Assembly: GCA_009668205.1 (NCBI GenBank) | Contig: WJYM01000006.1 | Span: forward strand, 62,001-126,000 | Reading direction: 5' to 3' | DNA: 64,000 nt | Source of the DNA: Enterobacteriaceae bacterium RIT691 | GTDB taxonomy: Bacteria > Pseudomonadota > Gammaproteobacteria > Enterobacterales > Enterobacteriaceae | Shown: positions 35,189 to 44,024 of the stretch, piece by piece | Layout: the number at the start of each line of letters is the position of its first letter | Numbering within the stretch: position 1 is the stretch's first letter | The notes under the pieces: model-generated | What the model was told of the DNA's origin: nothing | Database searches by the model: none | Seen by the model: only the letters and a program-made list of their open reading frames with translations | Position numbers and translations under genes: made by a program

Positions 35189-36682
35189 TTACTGCGAGGT
35201 TTTCTCAACCAACGCCGCATCCTGCTCGCCTTCGTGATGAACCGGCGCCGTGCTGTGGATCTCCTGCACGCGCTTGCGTACACCGAACCAGCCAGCAATC
35301 AGCAGCACCGCAATCAGCGGAATAGAGGCAATGGTGTAGGTGCCGTTCGGGTAGTCGAACGCCATCAGAACCAGTACGCTTAGCAGGAACAGCAGGGTTA
35401 ACCAGGAGGTCACTGGAGCACCCGGCAGCTTGAAGCGGACATCGGCGCATTTCCCTTCCTTAATCGCTTTACGCAGGCGCATCTGACACACCACGATAAA
35501 GCCCCAGGAGGCGATAATGCCCAGCGACGCGACGTTGAGCACGATCTCAAACACCTGTGACGGCACCAGATAGTTCAGGAACACGCCCACCACGTACACC
35601 GCAAGGGTCGCCAGGATCCCGGCATACGGAACATGCTGACGGCTCATTTTGGACATGAACTGCGGCGCAGAACCGCCCATCGCCATGGAACGCAGAATAC
35701 GTCCGGTGCTGTAGAGGCCAGAGTTCAGGCTGGAGAGCGCTGCCGTCAGTACCACGATATTCATGATGCTGCCGACGTAAGGCACGCCGAGCTTTGAGAA
35801 GAAGGTCACGAACGGGCTTTGTCCGGCCTGATAGGCATTCCACGGCAGCAGCAGCACCAACAGCACGACCGAACCGACGTAGAACAGGCCAATACGCCAG
35901 ATAACGCTGTTAATCGCTTTAGGGACCATGGTCTGCGGATCTTTACATTCACCGGCCGCGGTCCCCACCAGTTCGATGGAGGCAAAGGCAAACACCACGC
36001 CCTGAACCAGCACCAGCGCAGGCAGCAGACCATGCGGGAAGAAGCCCCCGTTGTCGGTGATTAAATGGAAGCCGGTGCTCCCGCCATCAAGCGGTTTCCC
36101 GGATCCCAGGAACACCGTACCGACCACCAGGAAGATGACAATCGCCAGCACTTTCAGCAACGCAAACCAGAACTCCATTTCGGCGAACCACTTCACGCCA
36201 ATCATGTTCATGGTGCCAACAATGGCCAGTGCGCCGAGGGCGAAGACCCACTGTGGAACATCACCAAACGCGCCCCAGTAGTGCATATAGAGCGCGACCG
36301 CAGTGATATCCACGATGCCGGTCATGGCCCAGTTAACAAAATACATCCAGCCCGCCACGTACGCCGCTTTTTCGCCAAGAAACTCACGGGCGTAAGAGAC
36401 AAAGCTGCCGCTTGAAGGACGATGCAACACCAGTTCGCCAAGTGCGCGAAGAATAAAGAAAGAGAAGATCCCACAGACCAGATAGACGATAGCCAGTGAA
36501 GGCCCGGCCATCTGCAGACGTGCGCCCGCGCCGAGGAACAGACCGGTGCCGATGGCACCTCCAATCGCAATCATCTGAACGTGACGATTGCCCATCGCTT
36601 TGTTGTAACCCGCCTCATGCGAGTTCAGCCAGCGGCGTTTTGCTGCGTGATGCTCAGCCGCGCTGTTGTGTTTTGTGCTCAT
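35189..36682 (-). CDS. ansP: L-asparagine permease AnsP
   Basis: Amino-acid/proton symporter of the APC superfamily, 497 residues (E. coli 499), with twelve predicted membrane helices. The family start NKAMGNRHVQMIAIGGAIGT and the segment GAGARLQMAGPSLAIVYLVC are intact. The frame extends upstream to 36919, but CAT at 36680-36682 gives the conserved start MSTKHNS with a GGGTT site upstream. The upstream extension lacks any family character. Confidence 0.93.
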   Translation of the reverse strand: MSTKHNSAAEHHAAKRRWLNSHEAGYNKAMGNRHVQMIAIGGAIGTGLFLGAGARLQMAGPSLAIVYLVCGIFSFFILRALGELVLHRPSSGSFVSYAREFLGEKAAYVAGWMYFVNWAMTGIVDITAVALYMHYWGAFGDVPQWVFALGALAIVGTMNMIGVKWFAEMEFWFALLKVLAIVIFLVVGTVFLGSGKPLDGGSTGFHLITDNGGFFPHGLLPALVLVQGVVFAFASIELVGTAAGECKDPQTMVPKAINSVIWRIGLFYVGSVVLLVLLLPWNAYQAGQSPFVTFFSKLGVPYVGSIMNIVVLTAALSSLNSGLYSTGRILRSMAMGGSAPQFMSKMSRQHVPYAGILATLAVYVVGVFLNYLVPSQVFEIVLNVASLGIIASWGFIVVCQMRLRKAIKEGKCADVRFKLPGAPVTSWLTLLFLLSVLVLMAFDYPNGTYTIASIPLIAVLLIAGWFGVRKRVQEIHSTAPVHHEGEQDAALVEKTSQ

Positions 36683-37012
36683 TGTAATAACCCTGTGACC
36701 TGTCATTACCCCAATCAGGGGCCCAAATAATGCCACCGCAGTAAACGATTGCGTGGCAGCACATTGTTCTGCCGTTCTCAGCATTCTGACGTAGAGATAC
36801 GGCAAAACATGGCGCCGCATCGTACCTGCAAAATCCAGACGACGCAAAACCTGTGCAACAATCTGGTGACATGAGCCGCAGCAATTTGTGTGGTCAGATC
36901 TGCGGACTGAATCGTTCATGCAAAGAGAAAGCCGCTGCCACCGCCTGACAGGGGCCAGGCACAGTGAAAAAGCTCAGCTATAGTTTGATTCCGCACACAA
37001 AGGGGGAAAAGC
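36683..37012. other. Divergent gap between ansP and the kinase-like gene
   Basis: A 330-base region carrying the ansP promoter (minus) and the promoter of the downstream P-loop protein (plus). It stays open in the ansP frame by chance. No clear repeat, RNA gene or terminator was seen. Confidence 0.4.
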
Positions 37013-37594
37013 ATGAAAATCAACGTGGTGGGCACCAGTGGCGTCGGAAAATCTACCCTGGCGCGCAGAGTGGCGGCAGTCGTCGACGCGCCTTATATCG
37101 AAATGGACACGCTGTACTGGCGTGAACGCTGGCAGGGCGTGTCCGATGAGGTGTTGTTTACCACGCTTACCAACAGGCTGTCGGAAACTGAGTGCTGGGT
37201 ATTGGATGGTAATTACAATCGCACGCGGCCGATCAAGTGGCGTGACGTGGATGTGATCGTGTGGGTGGATTACGGTTTCTGGCGAACGTTGCGCCAGGCC
37301 GTTTCGCGCGCTTTTACGCGCGCCTGGACTCAAAAAGAGCTGTGGCCGGGGACGGGCAATCACGAAAGTTTCCGCCGCTCTTTCCTGAGTCGCGATTCAA
37401 TCATCCTATGGACGTTGAAAACCTGGCACAAAAACCGGCAGCGTTATCTGGCCGATACGCAAGACCCGCAGTTTTCCCACCTGACATTCATTCGCCTGCG
37501 CACTCAGGCGCAGACGGAGGCGTTTCTTCAGGCTCTGCAAACGGGCGTTATTCTTCAGCGTAAATCAACTGATAGCCATCCGCCCGTTGCGTGA
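37013..37594 (+). CDS. P-loop NTPase, adenylate/shikimate kinase-like
   Basis: A 193-residue P-loop protein with Walker A GTSGVGKST (residues 7-15). A lid-type arginine-rich helix lies in the middle (RAFTRAWTQKELW). The N-terminal pattern KINVVGTSGVGKSTLARR and DTLYWRERW resemble small kinases sometimes annotated as FlaR-like or DNA topology modulation protein. Phosphate acceptor unknown. The last 47 bases overlap the convergent metallo-hydrolase gene. Confidence 0.8.
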   Translation: MKINVVGTSGVGKSTLARRVAAVVDAPYIEMDTLYWRERWQGVSDEVLFTTLTNRLSETECWVLDGNYNRTRPIKWRDVDVIVWVDYGFWRTLRQAVSRAFTRAWTQKELWPGTGNHESFRRSFLSRDSIILWTLKTWHKNRQRYLADTQDPQFSHLTFIRLRTQAQTEAFLQALQTGVILQRKSTDSHPPVA

Positions 37595-38384
37595 GACGGG
37601 CAAACCCTTCGATGCCCAGATGCATCCCGGCGATCAGCAGGTTTTCTTCGAATGCCTGGCGAAATGTTTTCTGGCGCGTGGCTTCTGCCTGAACAGGGTC
37701 ACAGTCAAAAGCGATGGAGACCGCAGGGCGGGTGGTCTGGATGTGGGGAAAATGGACGATGTCGCCCCAAATCAGCAGAGCATGTCCCTGAGCGTCAACG
37801 CGAAAGCCCGTATGACCCGGGGTATGGCCCGGCAGTTCGACGACGCGGATCCCTTCAATACGTTCGTCCGGCTTAAGGTAATGCAGGCTGGATTCATAAA
37901 CGCTTAACACCCGGCGAGCGAGCGCGAAATTTCGCTGAGCGCGTTCCGGAGCCTGTTGGCGCTTCTCATCATCCAGCCAGTAGCGTGCTTCGCGCGGGTG
38001 AAGGTAGAGCTGCGCATTGGCAAATACCCGGCGCTCTTCGGCATCCAGCAGTCCGCCGACGTGATCGGGATGCGCGTGGGTCAGCAGGATAATGTCAATG
38101 TCCTCAGGCGCCACGCCTGCCGCGTGCAGGCTTTGCTGCAGCTCACCGCCAACGTTATTTCGACCGCCGGTACCTGAATCAACCAGAATGGTTTTCCCAT
38201 GAACCTGGATCAGGTAAGCGTTGATGTGAATTGACCCGGGTTCCAGCACGCCTGCCTGCTGCTGAATTTTCCCTGCTTCTGCTGTCTCGATACCTGACAG
38301 CAGTTCAAGGCTGGCACTCATTTTTCCATCACTGAGCACCGTAATGCGATAATCACCGATCTGGGTTGACGCAGGTTGCTTCAT
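37548..38384 (-). CDS. Metallo-beta-lactamase-fold hydrolase
   Basis: MBL-fold metallohydrolase, 278 residues. The metal motif LTHAHPDHVGG (HxHxDH) is intact, and the later metal ligands are in ELPGHTPGHTGF and IWGDIVH. Overall layout (ILVDSGTGG..., AHPDHVGGLLDAEERRVFANAQLYLHPREA) resembles lactonase/YtnP-like quorum-quenching or glyoxalase-II-type enzymes. ATG 38384 has GAGGGA upstream. The longer frame to 38540 contains no signal peptide or family sequence. Substrate unknown. Confidence 0.85.
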   Translation of the reverse strand: MKQPASTQIGDYRITVLSDGKMSASLELLSGIETAEAGKIQQQAGVLEPGSIHINAYLIQVHGKTILVDSGTGGRNNVGGELQQSLHAAGVAPEDIDIILLTHAHPDHVGGLLDAEERRVFANAQLYLHPREARYWLDDEKRQQAPERAQRNFALARRVLSVYESSLHYLKPDERIEGIRVVELPGHTPGHTGFRVDAQGHALLIWGDIVHFPHIQTTRPAVSIAFDCDPVQAEATRQKTFRQAFEENLLIAGMHLGIEGFARLTQRADGYQLIYAEE

Positions 38385-38543
38385 ATATCCCTCACACGTT
38401 AACTGACGCTTTTTAATGTTACACATTGCGGACAAATAACTCAGCGGTAAACCCTTGTTGGCTATGAATAGAGTGTTTTCTGCCATCACAACAGAACTTT
38501 TTGGGCCATACTTTTGATTCTGTAAGGATTTGGGAGACAAGCT

Positions 38544-39188
38544 ATGATAACGCTCTATGGCGTTCCCGGCTGGGGATCGGCGATCGGCGAAGTGATGCTA
38601 ACCCTGGCTGACATGCCGTATCACTTCGTGGATGTGGACGGCTTTGACCAGCCCGGCCCGCAGCATGATGTGCTGCTGCAAATTAACCCGCTCTGTCAGG
38701 TCCCTACGCTGAAACTGGACGACGGGCGCATCATGACCGAGACCGCCGCCATCGCCCTGATGATTCTGGATAAGCGGCCTGAACTGGCGCCTGCGATACG
38801 TTCACCCCAGCGCCTGCTGTTCCAGCGTTTGCTGATTTGGCTGGTGGCTAACGTGTACCCCACGTTTACCTATGCGGATTATCCGGAACGTTTTGCGCCG
38901 GGTGCGCCAGAGGAACTGCGAACCCGCTGCATTGCCTACCGTAAAACGCTCTATCAATGGCTGGATGGACAGCTTGTGGGACCGTATGCCGTCGGAGAGC
39001 AACTGACCTTACTCGACGCGTATCTTGTGGTGATGCGCAGCTGGGGGCCTCGTACCGAGTGGTTTAAGGCGAATACCCCGAGCATCACCGCCATTGCCGA
39101 CAGGGTGGCGTTGCTGCCGCAACTGCAAAAGGTGCTGGAAGAAAACAAGATTATCAGTGCACAAAACGCTAATCCTGATGTGGCGTAA
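38544..39188 (+). CDS. yncG: Glutathione S-transferase family protein YncG
   Basis: GST-like protein, 214 residues. The thioredoxin-like N-terminal domain ([40 protein letters not shown]) and the all-helical C-terminal domain match E. coli YncG (205 residues), which also follows ansP in K-12. Cytoplasmic; probably glutathione-dependent, activity untested. The start follows GGGAGACAAGCT. Confidence 0.9.
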   Translation: MITLYGVPGWGSAIGEVMLTLADMPYHFVDVDGFDQPGPQHDVLLQINPLCQVPTLKLDDGRIMTETAAIALMILDKRPELAPAIRSPQRLLFQRLLIWLVANVYPTFTYADYPERFAPGAPEELRTRCIAYRKTLYQWLDGQLVGPYAVGEQLTLLDAYLVVMRSWGPRTEWFKANTPSITAIADRVALLPQLQKVLEENKIISAQNANPDVA

Positions 39189-39223
39189 ATGGTAGTTTGA
39201 GAGAAGACAAAAAGGAGAGTGCG

Positions 39224-39454
39224 ATGCCACATGTAGATATCAAATGTTTTCCCCGTGAACTGAACGATGAGCAAAAAGCGGAACTGGCGGCCGACATTGC
39301 CGCGGCAATCACCCGTCATCTGGGTAGCAAAGATGGCGCCATCAGCGTGGCGTTAAATCAGGTGCAACAGGATGCGTGGAAATCCCAGGTCTGGGACAGC
39401 GAAATTGCCCCACAGATGGACACGTTGATCAAAAAACCGGGTTACAGTATGTGA
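39224..39454 (+). CDS. pptA: 4-oxalocrotonate tautomerase-family protein PptA
   Basis: Small tautomerase of 76 residues, matching E. coli PptA (77). The catalytic Pro directly follows Met ([13 protein letters not shown]), so it becomes the N-terminal residue after processing. ATG 39224 is preceded by AAGGAG; the in-frame TTG 39197 would bury the catalytic Pro and is rejected. The natural substrate is unknown; E. coli PptA tautomerises model enol-keto compounds. Confidence 0.92.
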   Translation: MPHVDIKCFPRELNDEQKAELAADIAAAITRHLGSKDGAISVALNQVQQDAWKSQVWDSEIAPQMDTLIKKPGYSM

Positions 39455-39458
39455 TGAC

Positions 39459-39484
39459 AAAGGCCTGCCCAGCAGGCCTTTTTT
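39459..39484. terminator. Terminator after pptA, overlapping the LysR gene end
   Basis: AAAGGCCTGC (39459-39468) pairs with GCAGGCCTTT (39472-39481) around CCA, followed by T. It overlaps the stop codon of the convergent LysR gene. Confidence 0.85.
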
Positions 39485-40400
39485 ATTCTGCCTGTGTGCG
39501 TTTCACGTCCTCAACCAGCCAGTCATGAAACACCTTTACCTCCGGTCGCTGGCGCGCGTGTTCCGAGGTCACAATGTAATAAGACCAGCTCAGCGGCCAT
39601 CGCTGCTCGGGGAACAGCTGCAGAAGCTGTCCGGTGTCGATCAGTTGCGCCACCAGGGCGCGACGCACCACGGCAATGCCGCGACCAGTAAGCGCCGCGA
39701 GGATCACCGCCGAGGTGGAGTTTATCTGCAGCCCACTGATTTTATCGGTGCATGCGCCAAAGGTGGTGAGGATCTGTTTCCAACCGGGAAAATTCGCGCC
39801 AGGATGCGGGGTGTCGTCGGTGATCAGTTTTTGCTGACAAAGCCACTCTACGGTTGCCGTCTGCGTGTCTGCCAGCAGGCGAGGGCTGCATACCAGCACA
39901 GCGTCTTCATCCAACAGCCAGGTTTTATGCAAACCGCGCCAGTCGCCGGGTCCACAGCGGATCCCCACATCAGCGGCCTCATGTTCTACGTCCATCAGCC
40001 TCTCGGTGACATCCAGGCGAATATCAATGGTCTGATGCTGTTCGGCAAAGCGATTCAGGCGCTCCATCAGCCAGTTCATGACCAGCACCTGCGAGGCCGT
40101 GAGCACAATGGCTTTGCGGGCTTTACGGCCTCGTAGCTTATTCAGCCCCGACTCCAGATTATCCAGCCCGAGGGTTATCTCCTGCAGCGCTTCCTGCGCG
40201 CTGGCAATCAGGGTCATACGTGATTTTCCCGCGCGGCTGCGTTCAAACAGCGGCTGACCAACCCAATCCTCCAGGGCGCGAACTAATTGGCCGACCGCCG
40301 CAGGTGTCACACCCAATTCGTCTGCTGCGCCCGTGAGGCTGCCGTGGCGGGCAGTGGCTTCAAAAGCGTGCAGCCATTTTAATCTGTTTAACGATCGCAT
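39483..40400 (-). CDS. LysR-family transcriptional regulator
   Basis: LysR regulator, 305 residues, with an N-terminal winged helix (about 1-62, RLKWLHAFEATARHGSLTGA). The GcvA/AmpR-like start RSLNRLKWLHAFEA is typical of that subgroup. The C-terminal periplasmic-binding-type effector domain follows from about 90. It is divergent from an SDR oxidoreductase gene 152 bases away, which is the usual target arrangement. Confidence 0.85.
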   Translation of the reverse strand: MRSLNRLKWLHAFEATARHGSLTGAADELGVTPAAVGQLVRALEDWVGQPLFERSRAGKSRMTLIASAQEALQEITLGLDNLESGLNKLRGRKARKAIVLTASQVLVMNWLMERLNRFAEQHQTIDIRLDVTERLMDVEHEAADVGIRCGPGDWRGLHKTWLLDEDAVLVCSPRLLADTQTATVEWLCQQKLITDDTPHPGANFPGWKQILTTFGACTDKISGLQINSTSAVILAALTGRGIAVVRRALVAQLIDTGQLLQLFPEQRWPLSWSYYIVTSEHARQRPEVKVFHDWLVEDVKRTQAE

Positions 40401-40439
40401 CAGTGGGTCCTCTCAGTGGAGAGATGAGTGTAGCAACGA

Positions 40440-40460
40440 CGAGATAGTTTTTCTTTCTCG
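40440..40460. promoter_or_regulatory. Candidate LysR-type operator
   Basis: CGAGA (40440-40444), eleven bases, then TCTCG (40456-40460). This fits the interrupted dyad with an eleven-base centre expected for LysR regulators, and lies between the LysR gene and the SDR gene. A second TCTC/GAGA pair lies at 40411-40424. Confidence 0.45.
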
Positions 40461-40552
40461 ATGGCGTATTTCTTATGCGTCGATGACGGGGCGAAAGAAC
40501 GGCAAAATGTCTCTCATCGAAGGGCATGCAGCCCGTTATTCATGCAGAGGCT

Positions 40553-41335
40553 ATGATGAACACATTTTTCACCGGTAAGAAACTTTTAGTTGTTGGTGGC
40601 ACCAGCGGTATGGGTCTGGAAACGGCACGTCTGATCCTGAAAAACGGTGGCCGGGCGGTTTTGGTGGGCAATCGGACTGATAAAGCGGAACAGGCACGTC
40701 AGGCGCTTGCCGCCGACGGGCAGGTAGACATTATCGTGGCCGACCTGACTCAGGAAGACGGGATGCTGAAGGTGATGGAAGCCGTTAATCGCGATCATCA
40801 GGATATCAGTCTGCTGGTCAACGCGGCGGGCGTATTCTTCCCGAAACCCTTCACTGAACATGAGCCAGCCGATTACGATCTGTATATGAGCATCAATCGC
40901 GCCAGCTTCTTTATCACCCGCGACGTGGTGCGCAATATGATCGCGCAGGGCATTCAGGGATCGATTGTGAATATTGGCTCGATGTGGGCACAGCAGGCCA
41001 TTGGTGCAACACCGTCCTCTGCCTACTCGATGGCAAAAGCAGGGCTACATGCCCTGACCAAAAATCTGGCGATTGAGCTGGGTGAAAAGGGCATTCGTGT
41101 TAACGCCGTTTCACCGGCGGTGGTCCACACCCCGATTTACGAAGGCTTCATTGCGAAAGAGGACGTCAAAGGTGTGATGAGTAGCTTCGACGCTTTCCAC
41201 CCAATCGGTCGGGTGGGCACCGCGGGAGATGTCGCACAAGCGGTGGCTTTCCTGCTCTCAGATAAAGCAGGCTGGGTGACCGGCGCGGTATGGGATGTGG
41301 ATGGCGGCGTGATGGCTGGCCGAGGTAAACAGTAA
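40553..41335 (+). CDS. Short-chain dehydrogenase/reductase
   Basis: Classical SDR, 260 residues. The nucleotide site is [10 protein letters not shown] (about 12-21), NAAG lies near 90, the catalytic Ser is in NIGSMWA, and the YxxxK motif is YSMAK. The end [10 protein letters not shown] fits the family. The ATG pair at 40553/40556 follows AGAGG; the first is used. It is probably activated by the divergent LysR regulator. Substrate not deducible. Confidence 0.87.
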   Translation: MMNTFFTGKKLLVVGGTSGMGLETARLILKNGGRAVLVGNRTDKAEQARQALAADGQVDIIVADLTQEDGMLKVMEAVNRDHQDISLLVNAAGVFFPKPFTEHEPADYDLYMSINRASFFITRDVVRNMIAQGIQGSIVNIGSMWAQQAIGATPSSAYSMAKAGLHALTKNLAIELGEKGIRVNAVSPAVVHTPIYEGFIAKEDVKGVMSSFDAFHPIGRVGTAGDVAQAVAFLLSDKAGWVTGAVWDVDGGVMAGRGKQ

Positions 41336-41353
41336 AAACCGCGGGTTTTTTAC
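41334..41353 (+). terminator. Weak terminator after the SDR gene
   Basis: AAAAACC (41334-41340) pairs with GGTTTTT (41344-41350), followed by T. Only two GC pairs. Confidence 0.45.
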
Positions 41354-41356
41354 TAT

Positions 41357-41422
41357 TCATGCCGTTGCTACTTGACCGTGTATCAGACGGTCGTCTATTC
41401 GGCAATGAACAATATTTACCAT
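41357..41422 (-). pseudogene. Remnant of a mannose-family PTS EIIB gene (N-terminus only)
   Basis: The minus strand encodes MVNIVHCRIDDRLIHGQVAT-A-stop. This is the conserved N-terminus of mannose/sorbose-family PTS IIB proteins, in which the His of RLIHGQV is the phosphorylated residue. A TGA replaces what is normally a Trp codon (QVATAW), and nothing of the family follows. AAGGGA stands upstream as a ribosome binding site. It is the scar of a lost PTS operon. No other PTS gene is in the window. Confidence 0.65.
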
Positions 41423-41596
41423 GAATATATCCCTTTCAATTAATAGATTTATAAAAACAACATTCGAACGTCCGGATGTTTCGAGGCAATTGTTAACGCA
41501 TTGCCCAGTAATGTATGTGAGATGGGTTAAATAATTTTTCATCAGACTGGTGAATGTATTGGATGGAAGATATATAAACATGTGTGTTTGAATGGT

Positions 41597-41620
41597 AAAG
41601 GGGCTTACGCCCCTTTTTTT
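41597..41620. terminator. Hairpin after the immunity-like gene
   Basis: AAAGGGGC (41597-41604) pairs with GCCCCTTT (41609-41616) around TTAC, with a T-run on the plus strand. It directly abuts the stop codon of the minus-strand gene at 41619 and may end transcripts in both directions. Confidence 0.65.
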
Positions 41621-42008
41621 ACTTAAATAAATATATAAGCCCAATTAAAACCATCAGTATAAATGAACCCATTACACTAATGTAGTGCTCCCACTTAAAA
41701 CTGTTTGTAAGTTTTTTATCCAATCCCAGGATAAATTCAACATCTTTGTTATTTCCACTGAGAATAGATTTCCTTTCACTAATCAAAGGATGGATAATAA
41801 AATCTTTTTTTAAGCTATTCCCTGTAATAAAACCTAGTGGTGAAGCGTGGTATAATGTTTTTGCAGCGATAGGGAGCTTTTTAAATTCCGAGAAATAAAT
41901 ATCGCATATCACTTTAAATTTACGCTCATTTATATACATTAAAACTAAAACAAGCACTGAAGCGGCAAGGAAATATACGGTGGTAAATATAACTAAAATT
42001 TTATACAT
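41619..42008 (-). CDS. Two-helix membrane protein, probable immunity protein of the PAAR effector
   Basis: A 129-residue product with an N-terminal helix (about 4-26, VIFTTVYFLAASVLVLVLMY), a cytoplasmic middle of about 75 residues and a C-terminal helix (108-127, VMGSFILMVLIGLIYLF). I recognise no family. It follows the PAAR gene by 40 bases on the same strand with AAGGA upstream of ATG, and is as AT-rich as that gene. Effector genes with a membrane-active C-terminus are normally followed by a membrane immunity protein, which is the basis of this call. Confidence 0.6.
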   Translation of the reverse strand: MYKILVIFTTVYFLAASVLVLVLMYINERKFKVICDIYFSEFKKLPIAAKTLYHASPLGFITGNSLKKDFIIHPLISERKSILSGNNKDVEFILGLDKKLTNSFKWEHYISVMGSFILMVLIGLIYLFK

Positions 42009-42048
42009 TTCTAAATTCCTTCATGTGCTTTATCCTGATTCGTTTATA

Positions 42049-43449
42049 TTAATTTGAGAAATTATAAAAAACCTCTCCAGCACTACTGCCTATTGATTCT
42101 CCTATTTTCCCTACTGCTAATTCAGAAAGTCCAGAAACTACAACACCACATGCTAACGCACCGCCCCCGCCAGCAGGTGCAGTTGCTGCCCCTAAGATAA
42201 CAGCACATATGGCTGTAGTACCAGTTCGAACAAGCCCCGTTGCGAGGACTGGTAATAAAATGCCACCGCTAAACTTACCAATTTCCGTAAATGCCGTTTT
42301 GCTGCAATTAATACCTGTGCTACATGCATCATATATCGTGTTAGCTCCGCTCAAAGCAGACAGGCCAACGGCAACCTTGCCCATACCATCCATCAATTTA
42401 ACTACTTTTGCAGATCTCTCCATGTAAGTTGCATAACCTTCAATGTCATTTACACCTGTTTGATTCCATCTGTGCATTATTGACGATGAAGAAAGGCGCA
42501 AAGCACTTTTGATATCACTGTAAGGTGCTAAACCAATACGTTCTCTGAAGACTTTTAAGAAAATAGAATCCAGTTTTTTAAACAACTGGTTTCGTTCAAT
42601 GAAAAACTGTTCACTGATTAGCGTGCCATGTGTAATAAATTGATTTTGATATGTTTGCTGAATTGAAACGAGAGATTTTTCAATTTCTGAAAAATACTCT
42701 TTTGCCATACCAGATAGAAAGCCGCCATAATCTCCACCAATCGATGAAAATTGGTCAATTACGTTTCTGTGTTTATATAGGAATAGCGCTTCGGCATTGG
42801 TTAAAGGCTCTAACGCTGCGTCGACCCTATCCCTGGCCTTTTTAAGATGATCTATTTGAGTAGATTCTTTTTTTAATGGATCAACTAAAATTAAAATTGA
42901 GCCGGTTTTTTTTTCTTTCTCAGGATTCAGTTCATCATAAAGTGATAGCACATCATCTTCAGGATTCATAAAAAACCACGGTTTATATAACGAAGGAGTA
43001 GTTCCAAAGGGCAGAACACAAAAGCCAGCATCCACGGGTATTCTAGGTTCCTCCTGTGATTTAGCAACCGGCCCCGGACCCGGTGCAGAAGCTGGTTCTG
43101 GTTGCATTGGCCGTATTGGCCGTATTGGTTGTGCTGGCTTTGTTGCCCGTGGTTTTTCATAGTATTCTGATTCAAAGCCATATATATCTGTTAAGCATGA
43201 TGCAATAAATTTGCAGTTACAGCTACAGCTTCCAATACTGTGTTCTGTCCCTGCTGCTGGGAGGTCCATAATAGTAGTATTTGGAATGCCGCTTACTATA
43301 AAATACTGCTTGCCATCTTTGCCGCAGATGTATTTGTCACCCACTCTTGCTGCTGGGAGTCCATCTATAAGATGGCTATCGCATCCAGTAACAATCTGAC
43401 CACCACAAGTAGTCCTATCGCCTAACCGTAAAAAGTAACCGATTCCCAT
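42049..43449 (-). CDS. PAAR-domain protein, candidate T6SS effector with membrane-active C-terminus
   Basis: A 466-residue product. The PAAR-type N-terminal domain (about 1-85: FLRLGDRTTCGGQIVTGCDS, VGDKYICGKDGKQYF) would cap the VgrG spike of a type VI secretion system. A Pro-rich linker (100-125) leads to a mostly helical middle (160-350) and a Gly/Ala-rich hydrophobic end (about 355-460, for example TTAICAVILGAATAPAGGGG). The latter could insert in membranes, like pore-forming effectors. ATG 43449 after AGGAAC begins the PAAR domain; the 17 codons upstream do not fit. No other T6SS gene is in the window. Confidence 0.75.
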   Translation of the reverse strand: MGIGYFLRLGDRTTCGGQIVTGCDSHLIDGLPAARVGDKYICGKDGKQYFIVSGIPNTTIMDLPAAGTEHSIGSCSCNCKFIASCLTDIYGFESEYYEKPRATKPAQPIRPIRPMQPEPASAPGPGPVAKSQEEPRIPVDAGFCVLPFGTTPSLYKPWFFMNPEDDVLSLYDELNPEKEKKTGSILILVDPLKKESTQIDHLKKARDRVDAALEPLTNAEALFLYKHRNVIDQFSSIGGDYGGFLSGMAKEYFSEIEKSLVSIQQTYQNQFITHGTLISEQFFIERNQLFKKLDSIFLKVFRERIGLAPYSDIKSALRLSSSSIMHRWNQTGVNDIEGYATYMERSAKVVKLMDGMGKVAVGLSALSGANTIYDACSTGINCSKTAFTEIGKFSGGILLPVLATGLVRTGTTAICAVILGAATAPAGGGGALACGVVVSGLSELAVGKIGESIGSSAGEVFYNFSN

Positions 43450-43789
43450 AAAAGTTCCTTTTTTTAATTGATGATGTAATTCATGTTGGAAAATTTCCAT
43501 TCACGTATGGTCTGATTCCAGTATGCGGAAATTTCTCCGGCCTGTTCATGATTGAACGTTTTTTGATTAGATTTTATTACGCGTGGTGATTCCGTGATTT
43601 TAATCTATAATTTAATAAAAAATATCTACATTTTTATTTTTTACCACGCACACATTCACTTTGCGAATTTGTGCGAGCTTGTCATTGGCCATGATTATTT
43701 AACACGCATCAGAAGCTAATATTTTAAATCTATATCGGGGCGTGAACGATTTCATGTCGGTTCGTTCACAATAGTGGCTTAGAATATCG
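43450..43789. other. AT-rich gap upstream of the PAAR gene
   Basis: About 340 bases of low GC content that must contain the promoter of the PAAR/immunity pair. No gene, repeat or terminator was seen. Confidence 0.4.
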
Positions 43790-44008
43790 CTAGGTATAAA
43801 CGGTGTGGGTATTTTTGAGGACGATCTGAGTGTTCCATTTCTTACTTTTCTGCGGGTCTCGTTTTTTTACCTCGCAACGTATATCTGGAAAAATGTACGC
43901 GCTATCGGGATAATGGACTTCATTCACCCATGCGCGTTTACCTTTGTTCTTGTAGACGCATGTAACGAACGTGCGGCAGTTGTTGGAGCGCGATAGTGGA
44001 TTCTGGCA
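43790..44008 (-). pseudogene. Coding remnant of unknown origin
   Basis: The minus strand stays open for 72 codons to a TAG at 43790-43792, without a start codon in a sensible place. The translation includes NNCRTFVTCVYKNKGKRAWV, NEVHYPDSAYIFPDIRCEVK and KWNTQIVLKNTHTVYT. The composition (Tyr, Trp, Cys, charged residues, few repeats) looks like a genuine protein end rather than chance. The reading frame begins just after the yddH stop, as if a deletion had joined yddH to the tail of another gene. K-12 carries rhsE-associated genes in this interval. Confidence 0.3.
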
Positions 44009-44024
44009 TCAGGCCGCAGCTGTT

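Noticed and set aside
35189..36919. Longer ansP start
   Set aside because: The extra 79 codons show no homology to permeases; the conserved start MSTKHNS is at 36682.
43805..43996. 63-codon plus-strand frame
   Set aside because: The opposite strand over the same bases reads more like a real protein tail, and this frame lacks a ribosome binding site.
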